Origin: Alistipes sp.
Lineage (GTDB): Bacteria; Bacteroidota; Bacteroidia; Bacteroidales; Rikenellaceae
NCBI GenBank assembly: GCA_017629615.1
Contig: JAGBWT010000010.1
Span: 1 to 12,407 of the forward strand
Direction: 5' to 3'
Length of the DNA stretch: 12,407 nucleotides
Positions 1 through 6,599 of the stretch are shown one piece after another; within the stretch, counting starts at the first letter, position 1; each line of letters opens with the position of its first letter. The notes under the pieces were generated by a model. The model was not told the DNA's origin. It was given only the letters and a program-made list of their open reading frames with translations, and searched no databases. Position numbers and translations under genes: made by a program.

Positions 1-48
1 CCCAGCCTACCCAGCCTACCCAGCCTACCCAGCCTACCCAGCCTACCC
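1..48. repeat. 9-bp tandem repeat at window edge
   Basis: Five perfect head-to-tail copies of cccagccta fill 1-45, followed by a partial copy (ccc) and then unique sequence. The array starts at the first base, so its true copy number and left boundary are unknown. The unit is a multiple of three. Read rightward it could encode Pro-Ser-Leu, Pro-Ala-Tyr or Gln-Pro-Thr repeats; read leftward one frame has a stop in every unit and another gives Val-Gly-Trp. It lies downstream of the stop of the leftward kinase-like gene, so I treat it as an intergenic minisatellite, although the tail of a neighbouring gene cannot be excluded. Confidence 0.9.
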
Positions 49-87
49 ATCGCCCCTAAAAAGACAAAAACGTTAGCGGAAGTAGAA

Positions 88-1218
88 TCAGCCTAATATC
101 AATTTTTCCCGTTTGCCTCCCACAACCTTATACGCCACCCCATCGCGAAATGGCTTAACACCATCGCACTCGCCACAACTAATGACAACATTGCCGAGGC
201 GGTCGATAAAGTGCCACGAGCGACCAAGTTGCACAGCCGCAAGACCTTCGGTAAACTCCCACACGCAGTCGTAGAGTGGTGGTATGACAAACTCACCCTG
301 CGGATTGCGAAAGCCCCACCAACCACGGTCGGTATCGCTCTCCAAAGGCTCGCCACTATCGGCTTGGTGTGTGCGGAGCGAGAGCGACAACAGCTCTTTG
401 AGTTGCGTGAGGGTCGGATATGGCGAACGGAGCAGCTGCGCGATACGATAGCGTGCGGCATTCCCCTGCAAAGCAAGGAGTCGCTCAACCTCGTCGAGTG
501 CAGGGTCGCGCCCCTCGATAGCCTCGGCAGGTGTGATGAACATCTTGTCGTCGAGCGAGTAGCGTTGTGAGAGCGTCGGGTCGAGCGCGAGGGCGTGGAG
601 CATCGTCGAGATAAGCGCTATCGGATAGTCGTCGATATGCTTGTCGAATATATCGGCCCGACGAGGGTGCTGATAGCCCCTCGTACCCAACTCCTCGCAG
701 TCGGCATAGGTAAATTGGGGCAGATACATAGCGTCGAAATCGACCAATCGCAACTCGCCCTCGGGTGTGACGACCATATTGTCGGGTTTGAGGTCGCCGT
801 GCGCCCACGGCTGGGAGAGCAAATCGAGGGCAAAGCGGTCGAACCTATCGGCCAGGGCCTCCATCTGCTCTCGGTCGCCAATCGCACGCCTTATGACCAA
901 CTCCAACGACTCCCCTTCGACCCACTCTTCGAGTATCACATCGGCCCACGCGCTACGCTGACCAGGAGCTGTCACAAACAACTCCTCGGGATAGTATCTG
1001 TCGCCATATATCGCACGGCTGTTGTACTTTGTGCGCAACAGACATCGCAACTTATAGAGTTTGCCGTGGTGCAACACCTTGAATACGGCAGCCGTAGCAC
1101 CGTTCCACATCTGCGGACGGCGGCGATAACCATCGTATAGCTCAATATCGTCGAGCGTGCGCCAACGGCAACAGGTCGCAAAGAGCGTATGAAGGCAGGC
1201 GGTAAGTGTAATGAACAT
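88..1218 (-). CDS. Protein-kinase-like protein with C-terminal WG repeats
   Basis: The 376-residue protein has a eukaryotic-type kinase fold signature. An N-lobe segment around residues 36-60 (WNGATAAVFKV, then YKLRC with candidate ATP-binding K56) precedes the catalytic loop HGDLKPDN at 140-147 (D142, K144, N147). The metal-binding motif is DFD at 160-162 instead of DFG, and a GYQHPRR motif follows at 181-187. Residues about 299-376 form two WG-type repeats (GWWGFRNPQGEFVIPP..., then WHFIDRLGNVV...). Known: WG repeats occur as ligand- or protein-binding C-terminal modules in Bacteroidetes proteins. Inferred: a cytosolic Ser/Thr kinase or small-molecule phosphotransferase with a sensing tail; the substrate is unknown. 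The ATG at 1218 is the first possible start because an in-frame TGA lies five codons upstream, and there is no clear ribosome binding site. The first 17 residues are mildly hydrophobic and contain LTAC, but they lack the charged n-region of a lipoprotein signal. The gene lies just beyond the slyD terminator, so it probably has its own promoter, which I could not identify. Confidence 0.85.
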   Translation of the reverse strand: MFITLTACLHTLFATCCRWRTLDDIELYDGYRRRPQMWNGATAAVFKVLHHGKLYKLRCLLRTKYNSRAIYGDRYYPEELFVTAPGQRSAWADVILEEWVEGESLELVIRRAIGDREQMEALADRFDRFALDLLSQPWAHGDLKPDNMVVTPEGELRLVDFDAMYLPQFTYADCEELGTRGYQHPRRADIFDKHIDDYPIALISTMLHALALDPTLSQRYSLDDKMFITPAEAIEGRDPALDEVERLLALQGNAARYRIAQLLRSPYPTLTQLKELLSLSLRTHQADSGEPLESDTDRGWWGFRNPQGEFVIPPLYDCVWEFTEGLAAVQLGRSWHFIDRLGNVVISCGECDGVKPFRDGVAYKVVGGKREKLILG

Positions 1219-1235
1219 TTGTGGTGTGGTGTATC

Positions 1236-1276
1236 AAAAAAACGAGGTTGCCGACACGCCGTGCCAAGCAACCTCG
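1236..1276 (-). terminator. Rho-independent terminator of slyD
   Basis: Perfect 9-bp arms (cgaggttgc 1243-1251 and gcaacctcg 1268-1276) enclose a 16-nt loop. On the leftward transcript the stem is followed at once by seven U residues (A7 at 1236-1242). It begins 18 nt after the slyD stop codon and ends 17 nt before the ATG of the kinase-like gene, so it should stop slyD transcription before that gene. Confidence 0.88.
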
Positions 1277-1294
1277 AAATGTTTTGTCGGAAGT

Positions 1295-1843
1295 TTAGTT
1301 GCAGTGATGCTCCTCGCAACCGCAATCGCCCTCGCCGCAGTCGCCCTCGCAGTGGCAATCGCCACAGCCGCAACCGCACGAACCCTGCAAATCCTCCGGA
1401 GTCACGTCGCGAACCGACACAACCTCAACGTCGAAATTCAAGGTCTTACCGGCCATAGGGTGGTTGAAGTCCATCACAACGCTCTCCTCCTTAACCTCGC
1501 GGATAATACCGTTCATACGGTGACCCTCGGCGTCGCTCATAGGCACGATATTGCCCACGAAGAGAATATCCTCGGCCACCTTGCCATCAATCATAAAGAT
1601 TGATTTTGGCAACTCGACGATAGCCTCGGCAATCACCTCGCCATAGCCGTCCTTTGGTTCCAACGTGAACGAAACCTTATCGCCCGGCTCCTTACCGATA
1701 AGCGCGCCCTCGAATTTAGGGAGCAACATACCCGTTCCACAAACAAATTCGAGAGGCTTACCCTCTGGATTCTTGTCGGCTATCTGACCATCAACGGTAA
1801 GCGTATAGTTTACCGCCACAAATTTTGTGTTTTCTACCTTCAT
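1295..1843 (-). CDS. slyD: FKBP-type peptidyl-prolyl cis-trans isomerase, SlyD type
   Basis: This 182-residue cytosolic protein matches the SlyD branch of FKBPs, which catalyse prolyl cis/trans isomerisation and chaperone folding. The split FKBP domain is visible: VNYTLTVDG near residue 11, VCGTGMLLPKFEGALIGKEPGDKV at about 34-57 and PKDGYGE at 63-69. The inserted flap (IF) region runs from about 70 to 125, and the domain closes with DFNHPMAGKTLNFDVEV at 125-141. The tail from residue 155 is metal-binding-like: nine Cys (156, 158, 160, 163, 165, 169, 174, 176, 181) and three His (164, 179, 180) among acidic and glycine residues. Known: SlyD tails bind nickel, zinc and other divalent metals and can aid [NiFe]-hydrogenase or urease maturation. 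No metalloenzyme gene is nearby, so the target is unknown. The ATG at 1843 aligns with the family start. The gene has its own promoter and terminator and looks monocistronic. Confidence 0.95.
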   Translation of the reverse strand: MKVENTKFVAVNYTLTVDGQIADKNPEGKPLEFVCGTGMLLPKFEGALIGKEPGDKVSFTLEPKDGYGEVIAEAIVELPKSIFMIDGKVAEDILFVGNIVPMSDAEGHRMNGIIREVKEESVVMDFNHPMAGKTLNFDVEVVSVRDVTPEDLQGSCGCGCGDCHCEGDCGEGDCGCEEHHCN

Positions 1844-1878
1844 AATTTTATAAATTGTTAATTGTGTTATTTTCTCTG

Positions 1879-1912
1879 CAAAGATACAAATTTATTCTTC
1901 ATTTTTTGCAAC
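1879..1912 (-). promoter_or_regulatory. slyD promoter, Bacteroidetes type
   Basis: On the minus strand a perfect TAnnTTTG -7 box (TATCTTTG, 1886-1879) is followed by CA. A partial -33 element (GTTG, 1912-1909) lies 22 nt upstream, slightly more than the usual 19-21. The predicted start is near 1873, giving a leader of about 30 nt before the slyD ATG. The -33 half lies within the last codons of gcvP, so slyD can be transcribed independently of it. Confidence 0.7.
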
Positions 1913-4714
1913 GAGGTTGCGGTCGCCATAGCCGTTGTCAATCTTCGACACAAATGGGAAGAACTTTGAGCGGGCTACCCACTCCAACGGGAAGGCTGCT
2001 TCGTGGCGCGAGTATGGGTGCGACCACTCGCCCGCCAACTCAACGGCCGTATGCGGAGCGTTGGCAACGACATTGTCGGCCTCGCCACCGATAGCCTCGG
2101 CCTCGCGCTTGATAGCGATAAGGGCCTCGATAAAGCGGTCCATCTCCTCCTTTGGCTCACTTTCGGTAGGCTCAACCATCAGCGTCTCGTGAACAGGGAA
2201 CGAGAGCGTTGGCGCGTGGAAACCGTAGTCCATAAGGCGGTGAGCAACATCGCCACAATCGACACCATATTCGCGCTTGAAGTGTGTCAGGTCGAGAATC
2301 ATCTCGTGCGCAACACGACCCGTCTCGCCCGAATAGTAGGTGCGGAACTCATCTTTGATTGCCGAAGCCATATAGTTGGCATTGAGGATTGCCATCTCGG
2401 TAGCGGTGCGCAGACCCTCCTCGCCAAGCATCTTGATATAGCCGTATGTAATAGGCAACAACATTGCCGAACCCCAAGGCGACGACGAAACTGCCGTGAT
2501 ACCCTGCTCGCCACCCGTCGAAACAACCGAGTGCGACGGCAAGAATGGAGCGAGGTGACGTGCCACGCAGATAGGGCCAACACCTGGGCCACCACCACCG
2601 TGCGGCATCGCGAAGGTCTTGTGAAGGTTGAGGTGGCAGACATCGGCACCGATAAAGCCCGGATTTGTGAGGCCGACCTGTGCGTTCATATTCGCACCGT
2701 CCATATAGACCTCACCACCCGCATCGTGTACGGCATCGACAATCTCGCGTATGCGGCTCTCGAACACGCCGTGAGTCGATGGGTAGGTTACCATCAGCGC
2801 ACACAACTCGGCACTATACTGCTCGGCCTTGGCCTTCAAGTCCTCGACGTCGATATTACCGCGCTCGTCGCAAGCCACCGTAACAATCTTCATACCCGCC
2901 ATAGCGGCCGAGGCTGGATTTGTGCCGTGAGCCGATGCAGGAATAAGGACTATATTGCGGTAGCCCTGACCACGACTCTGGTGGTAGGCGCGGATAACCA
3001 TCAGACCCGCATACTCGCCTGCGGCACCCGAATTTGGTTGCAACGAGCAGGCCTCGAAGCCCGTGATGGTCGCAAGGTCGCGCTCCAACTCCTCGATAAG
3101 GGCCGTATAGCCTTCGTGCTGGTCGGCAGGGGCAAATGGGTGGATATTCTGGAAACCTGCAAGCGAGAGAGGCTGCATAATCGACGCAGCGTTCAACTTC
3201 ATCGTACACGAGCCGAGCGAAATCATCGAGTTGGCGAGCGAAATATCGCGCAATTCGAGTCGCTTAATGTAGCGCATCAGGTCGCTCTCCGAGCGGTAGC
3301 GATTGAATACAGGCTCGGCAAGCAGTTCGCGCTGACGACGCAACGCAGGGGCGATAGAGGCCTCGGTCACCATCGCAACGCGCTTTGGCTTGCGACCCTT
3401 TGCCTCGGCAAAAATCGCAACAACCTCCGCAACTTCGGCCTCGGTCGTAACCTCGTCGAATGCTATGCGGACACGCTCCTCCGATGGATAGTAGAAGTTG
3501 ATACCGCGCTCCACGGCTATCGACTCGACAACCGCAGCCTCGGCCTCAACCTCGATAGTATCGAAGAAGGCGGCGCTCGAAAGTTTGTAGCCGAGCGACT
3601 CGATACCCTTCGCCGCCGAGAGTGCCGACGTGTGGGCCGTCATTGCTGCACAGCGCAGACCCTCGGCACCATTATATACGCAGTGGAAGCCGACAATCGA
3701 AGCCATCAGGGCCGATGCGGTACAGATATTCGACGTTGCACGCTCGCGCTTGATATGTTGCTCGCGCATCTGCAACGACATACGCAGTGCGCGGTTACCG
3801 AGACGGTCCACCGAGACACCGATAATACGGCCCGGCATATTACGCTTGAAAGCTTCGCGAGTTGCAAGATAGCCGGCCGAAGGGCCACCGAAGCCCATAG
3901 GACAGCCCAGACGCTGTGTCGTACCGACAACAACATCGGCCTCCCACTCCGACGGAGGGGTCAGCAATGCAAGCGAGAGCAGGTCGGCATCGACCGCAAC
4001 AAGTGCGCCCACAGCGTGAGCCGCGGCGGTAAAGTCGGCATAGTCGCGCACCTCGCCATTGGCCGCAGGGTACTGAACGATAGCACCAAACTCCTTGCCC
4101 GTAAAGGTGTAGTCGGCAAAGTTGTCGATGATGAGTTCGATGCCGAATGGCTCGCTACGCGTAAGCAACACGTCGAGCGTATGAGGATATATGTTCTCGT
4201 CGATAAAGAGACAGTTGCGACCCTCCTTGACAGCCTCGCGCGAACGCAGGGCATACATCATCAACATCGCCTCGGCCACTGCCGTACCCTCGTCCAAGAG
4301 CGAGCAGTTGGCAATCTCCATACCCGTCAGCGAGCAGATTGCGGTCTGGAAGTTGAGCAGAGCCTCCAAACGACCTTGCGAAATCTCGGCCTGATAAGGT
4401 GTATAGGAGGTGTACCACGCAGGATTCTCGAACACGTTGCGCATAATCGCTGCCGACACAGCGTTGGGATAGTAACCCATACCGATAAACGAGCGGAATT
4501 GACGATTGCGCTCGGCCAACTCCTGAATATGGGCGGCAAACTCGTATTCGCTCATACCCTCGCCGATAGCAAGCGGTTTTTCGAGACGGATAGAGGCAGG
4601 GATAACCTGATTGATTAACTCCTCGACCGACTCAACACCGATAGTTTCGAGCATCGCTTTGAGCGTATTGGGGTCGGTTGTGCCGACGTGTCTTGTTACG
4701 AACTGATTGAACAT
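1892..4714 (-). CDS. gcvP: Glycine dehydrogenase (decarboxylating), P-protein
   Basis: The 940-residue single-chain P-protein is close in length to the E. coli enzyme (957). It is the PLP-dependent subunit of the cytosolic glycine cleavage system: it decarboxylates glycine and passes the aminomethyl group to lipoylated H-protein. The N-terminal half carries GMGYY (78-82) and YTPYQAEISQGRLE (104-117). The C-terminal half carries SLGSCTMKLN (499-508) and the PLP site NLHKTF with Schiff-base lysine K699, followed by HGGGGPG (705-711). Both halves are fused and intact, unlike the split GcvPA/GcvPB form. Neither gcvT nor gcvH is in the window, so the system is dispersed. A -7 box lies in the 55-bp gap upstream; the leader would be only about 30 nt, leaving no room for a glycine riboswitch. 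The upstream nucleoside kinase gene reads the same way and no terminator is visible between them, so read-through is possible. Confidence 0.97.
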   Translation of the reverse strand: MFNQFVTRHVGTTDPNTLKAMLETIGVESVEELINQVIPASIRLEKPLAIGEGMSEYEFAAHIQELAERNRQFRSFIGMGYYPNAVSAAIMRNVFENPAWYTSYTPYQAEISQGRLEALLNFQTAICSLTGMEIANCSLLDEGTAVAEAMLMMYALRSREAVKEGRNCLFIDENIYPHTLDVLLTRSEPFGIELIIDNFADYTFTGKEFGAIVQYPAANGEVRDYADFTAAAHAVGALVAVDADLLSLALLTPPSEWEADVVVGTTQRLGCPMGFGGPSAGYLATREAFKRNMPGRIIGVSVDRLGNRALRMSLQMREQHIKRERATSNICTASALMASIVGFHCVYNGAEGLRCAAMTAHTSALSAAKGIESLGYKLSSAAFFDTIEVEAEAAVVESIAVERGINFYYPSEERVRIAFDEVTTEAEVAEVVAIFAEAKGRKPKRVAMVTEASIAPALRRQRELLAEPVFNRYRSESDLMRYIKRLELRDISLANSMISLGSCTMKLNAASIMQPLSLAGFQNIHPFAPADQHEGYTALIEELERDLATITGFEACSLQPNSGAAGEYAGLMVIRAYHQSRGQGYRNIVLIPASAHGTNPASAAMAGMKIVTVACDERGNIDVEDLKAKAEQYSAELCALMVTYPSTHGVFESRIREIVDAVHDAGGEVYMDGANMNAQVGLTNPGFIGADVCHLNLHKTFAMPHGGGGPGVGPICVARHLAPFLPSHSVVSTGGEQGITAVSSSPWGSAMLLPITYGYIKMLGEEGLRTATEMAILNANYMASAIKDEFRTYYSGETGRVAHEMILDLTHFKREYGVDCGDVAHRLMDYGFHAPTLSFPVHETLMVEPTESEPKEEMDRFIEALIAIKREAEAIGGEADNVVANAPHTAVELAGEWSHPYSRHEAAFPLEWVARSKFFPFVSKIDNGYGDRNLVAKNEE

Positions 4715-4751
4715 ATCTTTATGGTTTTTATTGTTTGACCGTTTTGTGCAA

Positions 4752-4759
4752 CAAATGTA
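4752..4759 (-). promoter_or_regulatory. gcvP -7 promoter box
   Basis: The minus strand reads TACATTTG, a perfect match to TAnnTTTG, 37 nt upstream of the gcvP ATG and 11 nt past the stop of the upstream kinase gene. The expected -33 position (about 4780) falls in the last codons of that gene and has no TTTG, so the promoter may be weak or need an activator. Confidence 0.55.
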
Positions 4760-4769
4760 GTAAAATTAG

Positions 4770-6440
4770 TTAATACTTAAATGAACTGCCGCCTATAAAT
4801 TCGCGCAAAATTGAGGTTGGCGGAATTTCGTCGGGTTCAATCGGCGTAAAGTTGTCGAGCAGTTGAAGCAGTCGGTGCGCCTCGCCATACTCGGCCACCG
4901 TATCGGGTACTTGGCGCAATATCGGCTCGATAATCGGGCGCAACACTCCGATTTCGTAGAAGAGCGAGGTGTTAATCATCACATCGGCATTCTCCTGATA
5001 AGGGAATATGTGTCGCTCCTCGCCTCGACGCACACTCGCCCAGCGCGAAAGTGTTGCATAGGCATCGCTGCCTCGCGTACGGTAGTCGCGGGTAATACGG
5101 CGCAGAAGGCGGTTGTCGGTCGTCTGGATACGGGTGATGTTATCCATCGCAACCGAGGTAAAGCACGAGAGGTAAATCTTGAACTTCACGTCGTCGGGCA
5201 GAGCCGGCGTAAGACGCGGATTAAGGCCGTGGATACCCTCCATAATCAGCACCGAACGCTCGTCGAGTTGCAGCGGTGTTTCGTGCCATTGGCGCGTACC
5301 CGTAATAAAGTCGTAGCGCGGAATCTCGACACTCTCGCCCGCAATGAGTCGTTGCAGGTGGTCGTTGAGTTGCGCAAGGTCGATGGCCTCCAAAGCCTCG
5401 TAGTCGTAGTCGCCATTCTCGTCGCGCGGAGTCTCGGCACGAGGTACAAAGTAGTCGTCGAGCGAGATAAGCACAGGGTGCAGACCCAGCACTCGCAACT
5501 GTATGCCGATACGCTTGGCCGAGGTGGTCTTGCCACTCGACGAAGGGCCCGAAATCAGCACCACCTTAACGCCTCGCTCACGATGTGCCGCAGCAATCTT
5601 GTCGGCCACGGCCGAGAACTGACGCGCGTGGACCGCCTCGGCAATCTTGATATACTCGCTCGTATCGCCACCGAGGGTCTTGGCATTGAGTTGGCCGACC
5701 GTCGGCACACCCATCATATCGACCCACAAGTGGTAGTCACGAAAGATGCCGACCATCTTCTCGGCATTCGGCATTTTGGTCACGCGGTCGGGCGATGCGC
5801 ACGACGGCAAAGCGAGGTAGAAACCCTTGTGATAAGGCTCTATATCGAAGGTCGTAACGTAGCCCGTCGAAGGGGCTAACGCACCAAAGAAGTAGCCAAC
5901 CGTATCGCCGAGGTAGTAGATATTGTTGTAGAGGCGCGGACGGGTACGCAACAGCGCCACCTTGTCGTGGTAGCCTGCCGCCTCGAACTTTGCGGCCACC
6001 TCGTCGCCAGGCTCCTTGCATCGCTCGATACGCAGGTCGGCAGCCGAGAGCGCACGCATAGCCTCGACCATCGCCCGACACTCCTCGCTCGTAAAACTGC
6101 TCTTGTCGGCAATCTCGCAATAGAGGCCGTTGCCAATCGAGTGGCGAACGTGGAACGAGTGCGACGGATAGAGCTCTTTGGTAACGTGCTGCAACATAAA
6201 CGACACGGTACGCTGATAGACCCTCACACCCTCGAAGTGGGTAATATCGATAAAGCGGATTGATATTGGGATATAGACGCGATAGTTCAACTCCTTGATG
6301 CGATTATTGACATAGGCCGCCAAAATCGGATAGCGATTCGAGAGCGACAACTCTCGACAAATATCGAGGAGCGATGTTCCCATCTCGACGCAGATGTGGG
6401 AAGCTGTATTTTCGCAAAAAACCTTGATTTTGTTTTTCAT
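4770..6440 (-). CDS. TGS/ThrRS-like N-terminus fused to uridine kinase-family nucleoside kinase
   Basis: This 556-residue protein has two parts. Residues 1 to about 65 resemble a TGS domain (KIKVFCEN...GTSLLDICREL), and about 70-240 resemble the second additional domain of threonyl-tRNA synthetase (FMLQHVTKELYPSH, RHSIGNGLYCEI). From about 290 comes a P-loop kinase of the phosphoribulokinase/uridine kinase family: Walker A GPSSSGKTT at 298-306 (K304), LDDYF at 327-331, EIPRYDF at 372-378, MEGIHGLNP at 400-408 and an Arg-rich lid DNRLLRRITRDYRTRG at 442-457. Known: such fusions occur in Bacteroidetes and other bacteria and are annotated as nucleoside or uridine kinases; what the ThrRS-like part does is unclear. 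Inferred: cytosolic phosphorylation of a nucleoside, possibly with control by RNA or an amino acid. The aminoacylation core is absent, so it is not a synthetase. The start at 6440 lies about 27 nt after a -7 box. The gene is divergent from the UshA-like phosphatase. Confidence 0.88.
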   Translation of the reverse strand: MKNKIKVFCENTASHICVEMGTSLLDICRELSLSNRYPILAAYVNNRIKELNYRVYIPISIRFIDITHFEGVRVYQRTVSFMLQHVTKELYPSHSFHVRHSIGNGLYCEIADKSSFTSEECRAMVEAMRALSAADLRIERCKEPGDEVAAKFEAAGYHDKVALLRTRPRLYNNIYYLGDTVGYFFGALAPSTGYVTTFDIEPYHKGFYLALPSCASPDRVTKMPNAEKMVGIFRDYHLWVDMMGVPTVGQLNAKTLGGDTSEYIKIAEAVHARQFSAVADKIAAAHRERGVKVVLISGPSSSGKTTSAKRIGIQLRVLGLHPVLISLDDYFVPRAETPRDENGDYDYEALEAIDLAQLNDHLQRLIAGESVEIPRYDFITGTRQWHETPLQLDERSVLIMEGIHGLNPRLTPALPDDVKFKIYLSCFTSVAMDNITRIQTTDNRLLRRITRDYRTRGSDAYATLSRWASVRRGEERHIFPYQENADVMINTSLFYEIGVLRPIIEPILRQVPDTVAEYGEAHRLLQLLDNFTPIEPDEIPPTSILREFIGGSSFKY

Positions 6441-6466
6441 CGGAAAGAAAGTTTTGGTTCGGTTTT

Positions 6467-6474
6467 CAAAGATA
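6467..6474 (-). promoter_or_regulatory. Nucleoside kinase -7 promoter box
   Basis: The minus strand reads TATCTTTG, a perfect TAnnTTTG match, ending 26 nt upstream of the nucleoside kinase ATG. At the -33 position (about 6495-6498) the sequence is CATA, not TTTG, so only half of the promoter is convincing. Confidence 0.6.
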
Positions 6475-6536
6475 GCAAAATTTTTCGGATTTCGTATGGC
6501 TGCAACGGGCCAAGTGGTCGATATTTTCGATTATTT

Positions 6537-6567
6537 TTTGCAGAACAAATAAAAATCCATACCTTTA
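6537..6567 (+). promoter_or_regulatory. Promoter of the UshA-like phosphatase
   Basis: TTTG (6537-6540), a 19-nt spacer and TACCTTTA (6560-6567, one mismatch from TAnnTTTG) give the full Bacteroidetes promoter layout. Transcription should start near 6573, about 27 nt before the ATG at 6600. This supports that ATG over the in-frame start at 6396, which lies upstream of the promoter. Confidence 0.72.
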
Positions 6568-6599
6568 ACCAGCCTAATAATCCAAAAAGAATACAAATT

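Noticed and set aside
1910..1920. aacgaggttgc shared with the slyD terminator arm at 1241-1251
   Set aside because: An 11-base match with no wider similarity. One copy is gcvP coding sequence, so it is probably chance.
2003..4618. 871-codon open frame opposite gcvP on the plus strand
   Set aside because: It is the mirror of gcvP. The gene rarely uses codons whose complement is a stop (TTA, CTA, TCA), so long antisense frames appear. No domain, promoter or start signal supports it.
4715..4769. Glycine riboswitch upstream of gcvP
   Set aside because: The gap is only 55 bp and carries a -7 box near its middle, which leaves no space for an aptamer.
6396..6599. N-terminal extension of the phosphatase frame
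   Set aside because: It overlaps the nucleoside kinase gene antisense and lies upstream of the promoter. The ATG at 6600 begins a proper signal sequence.
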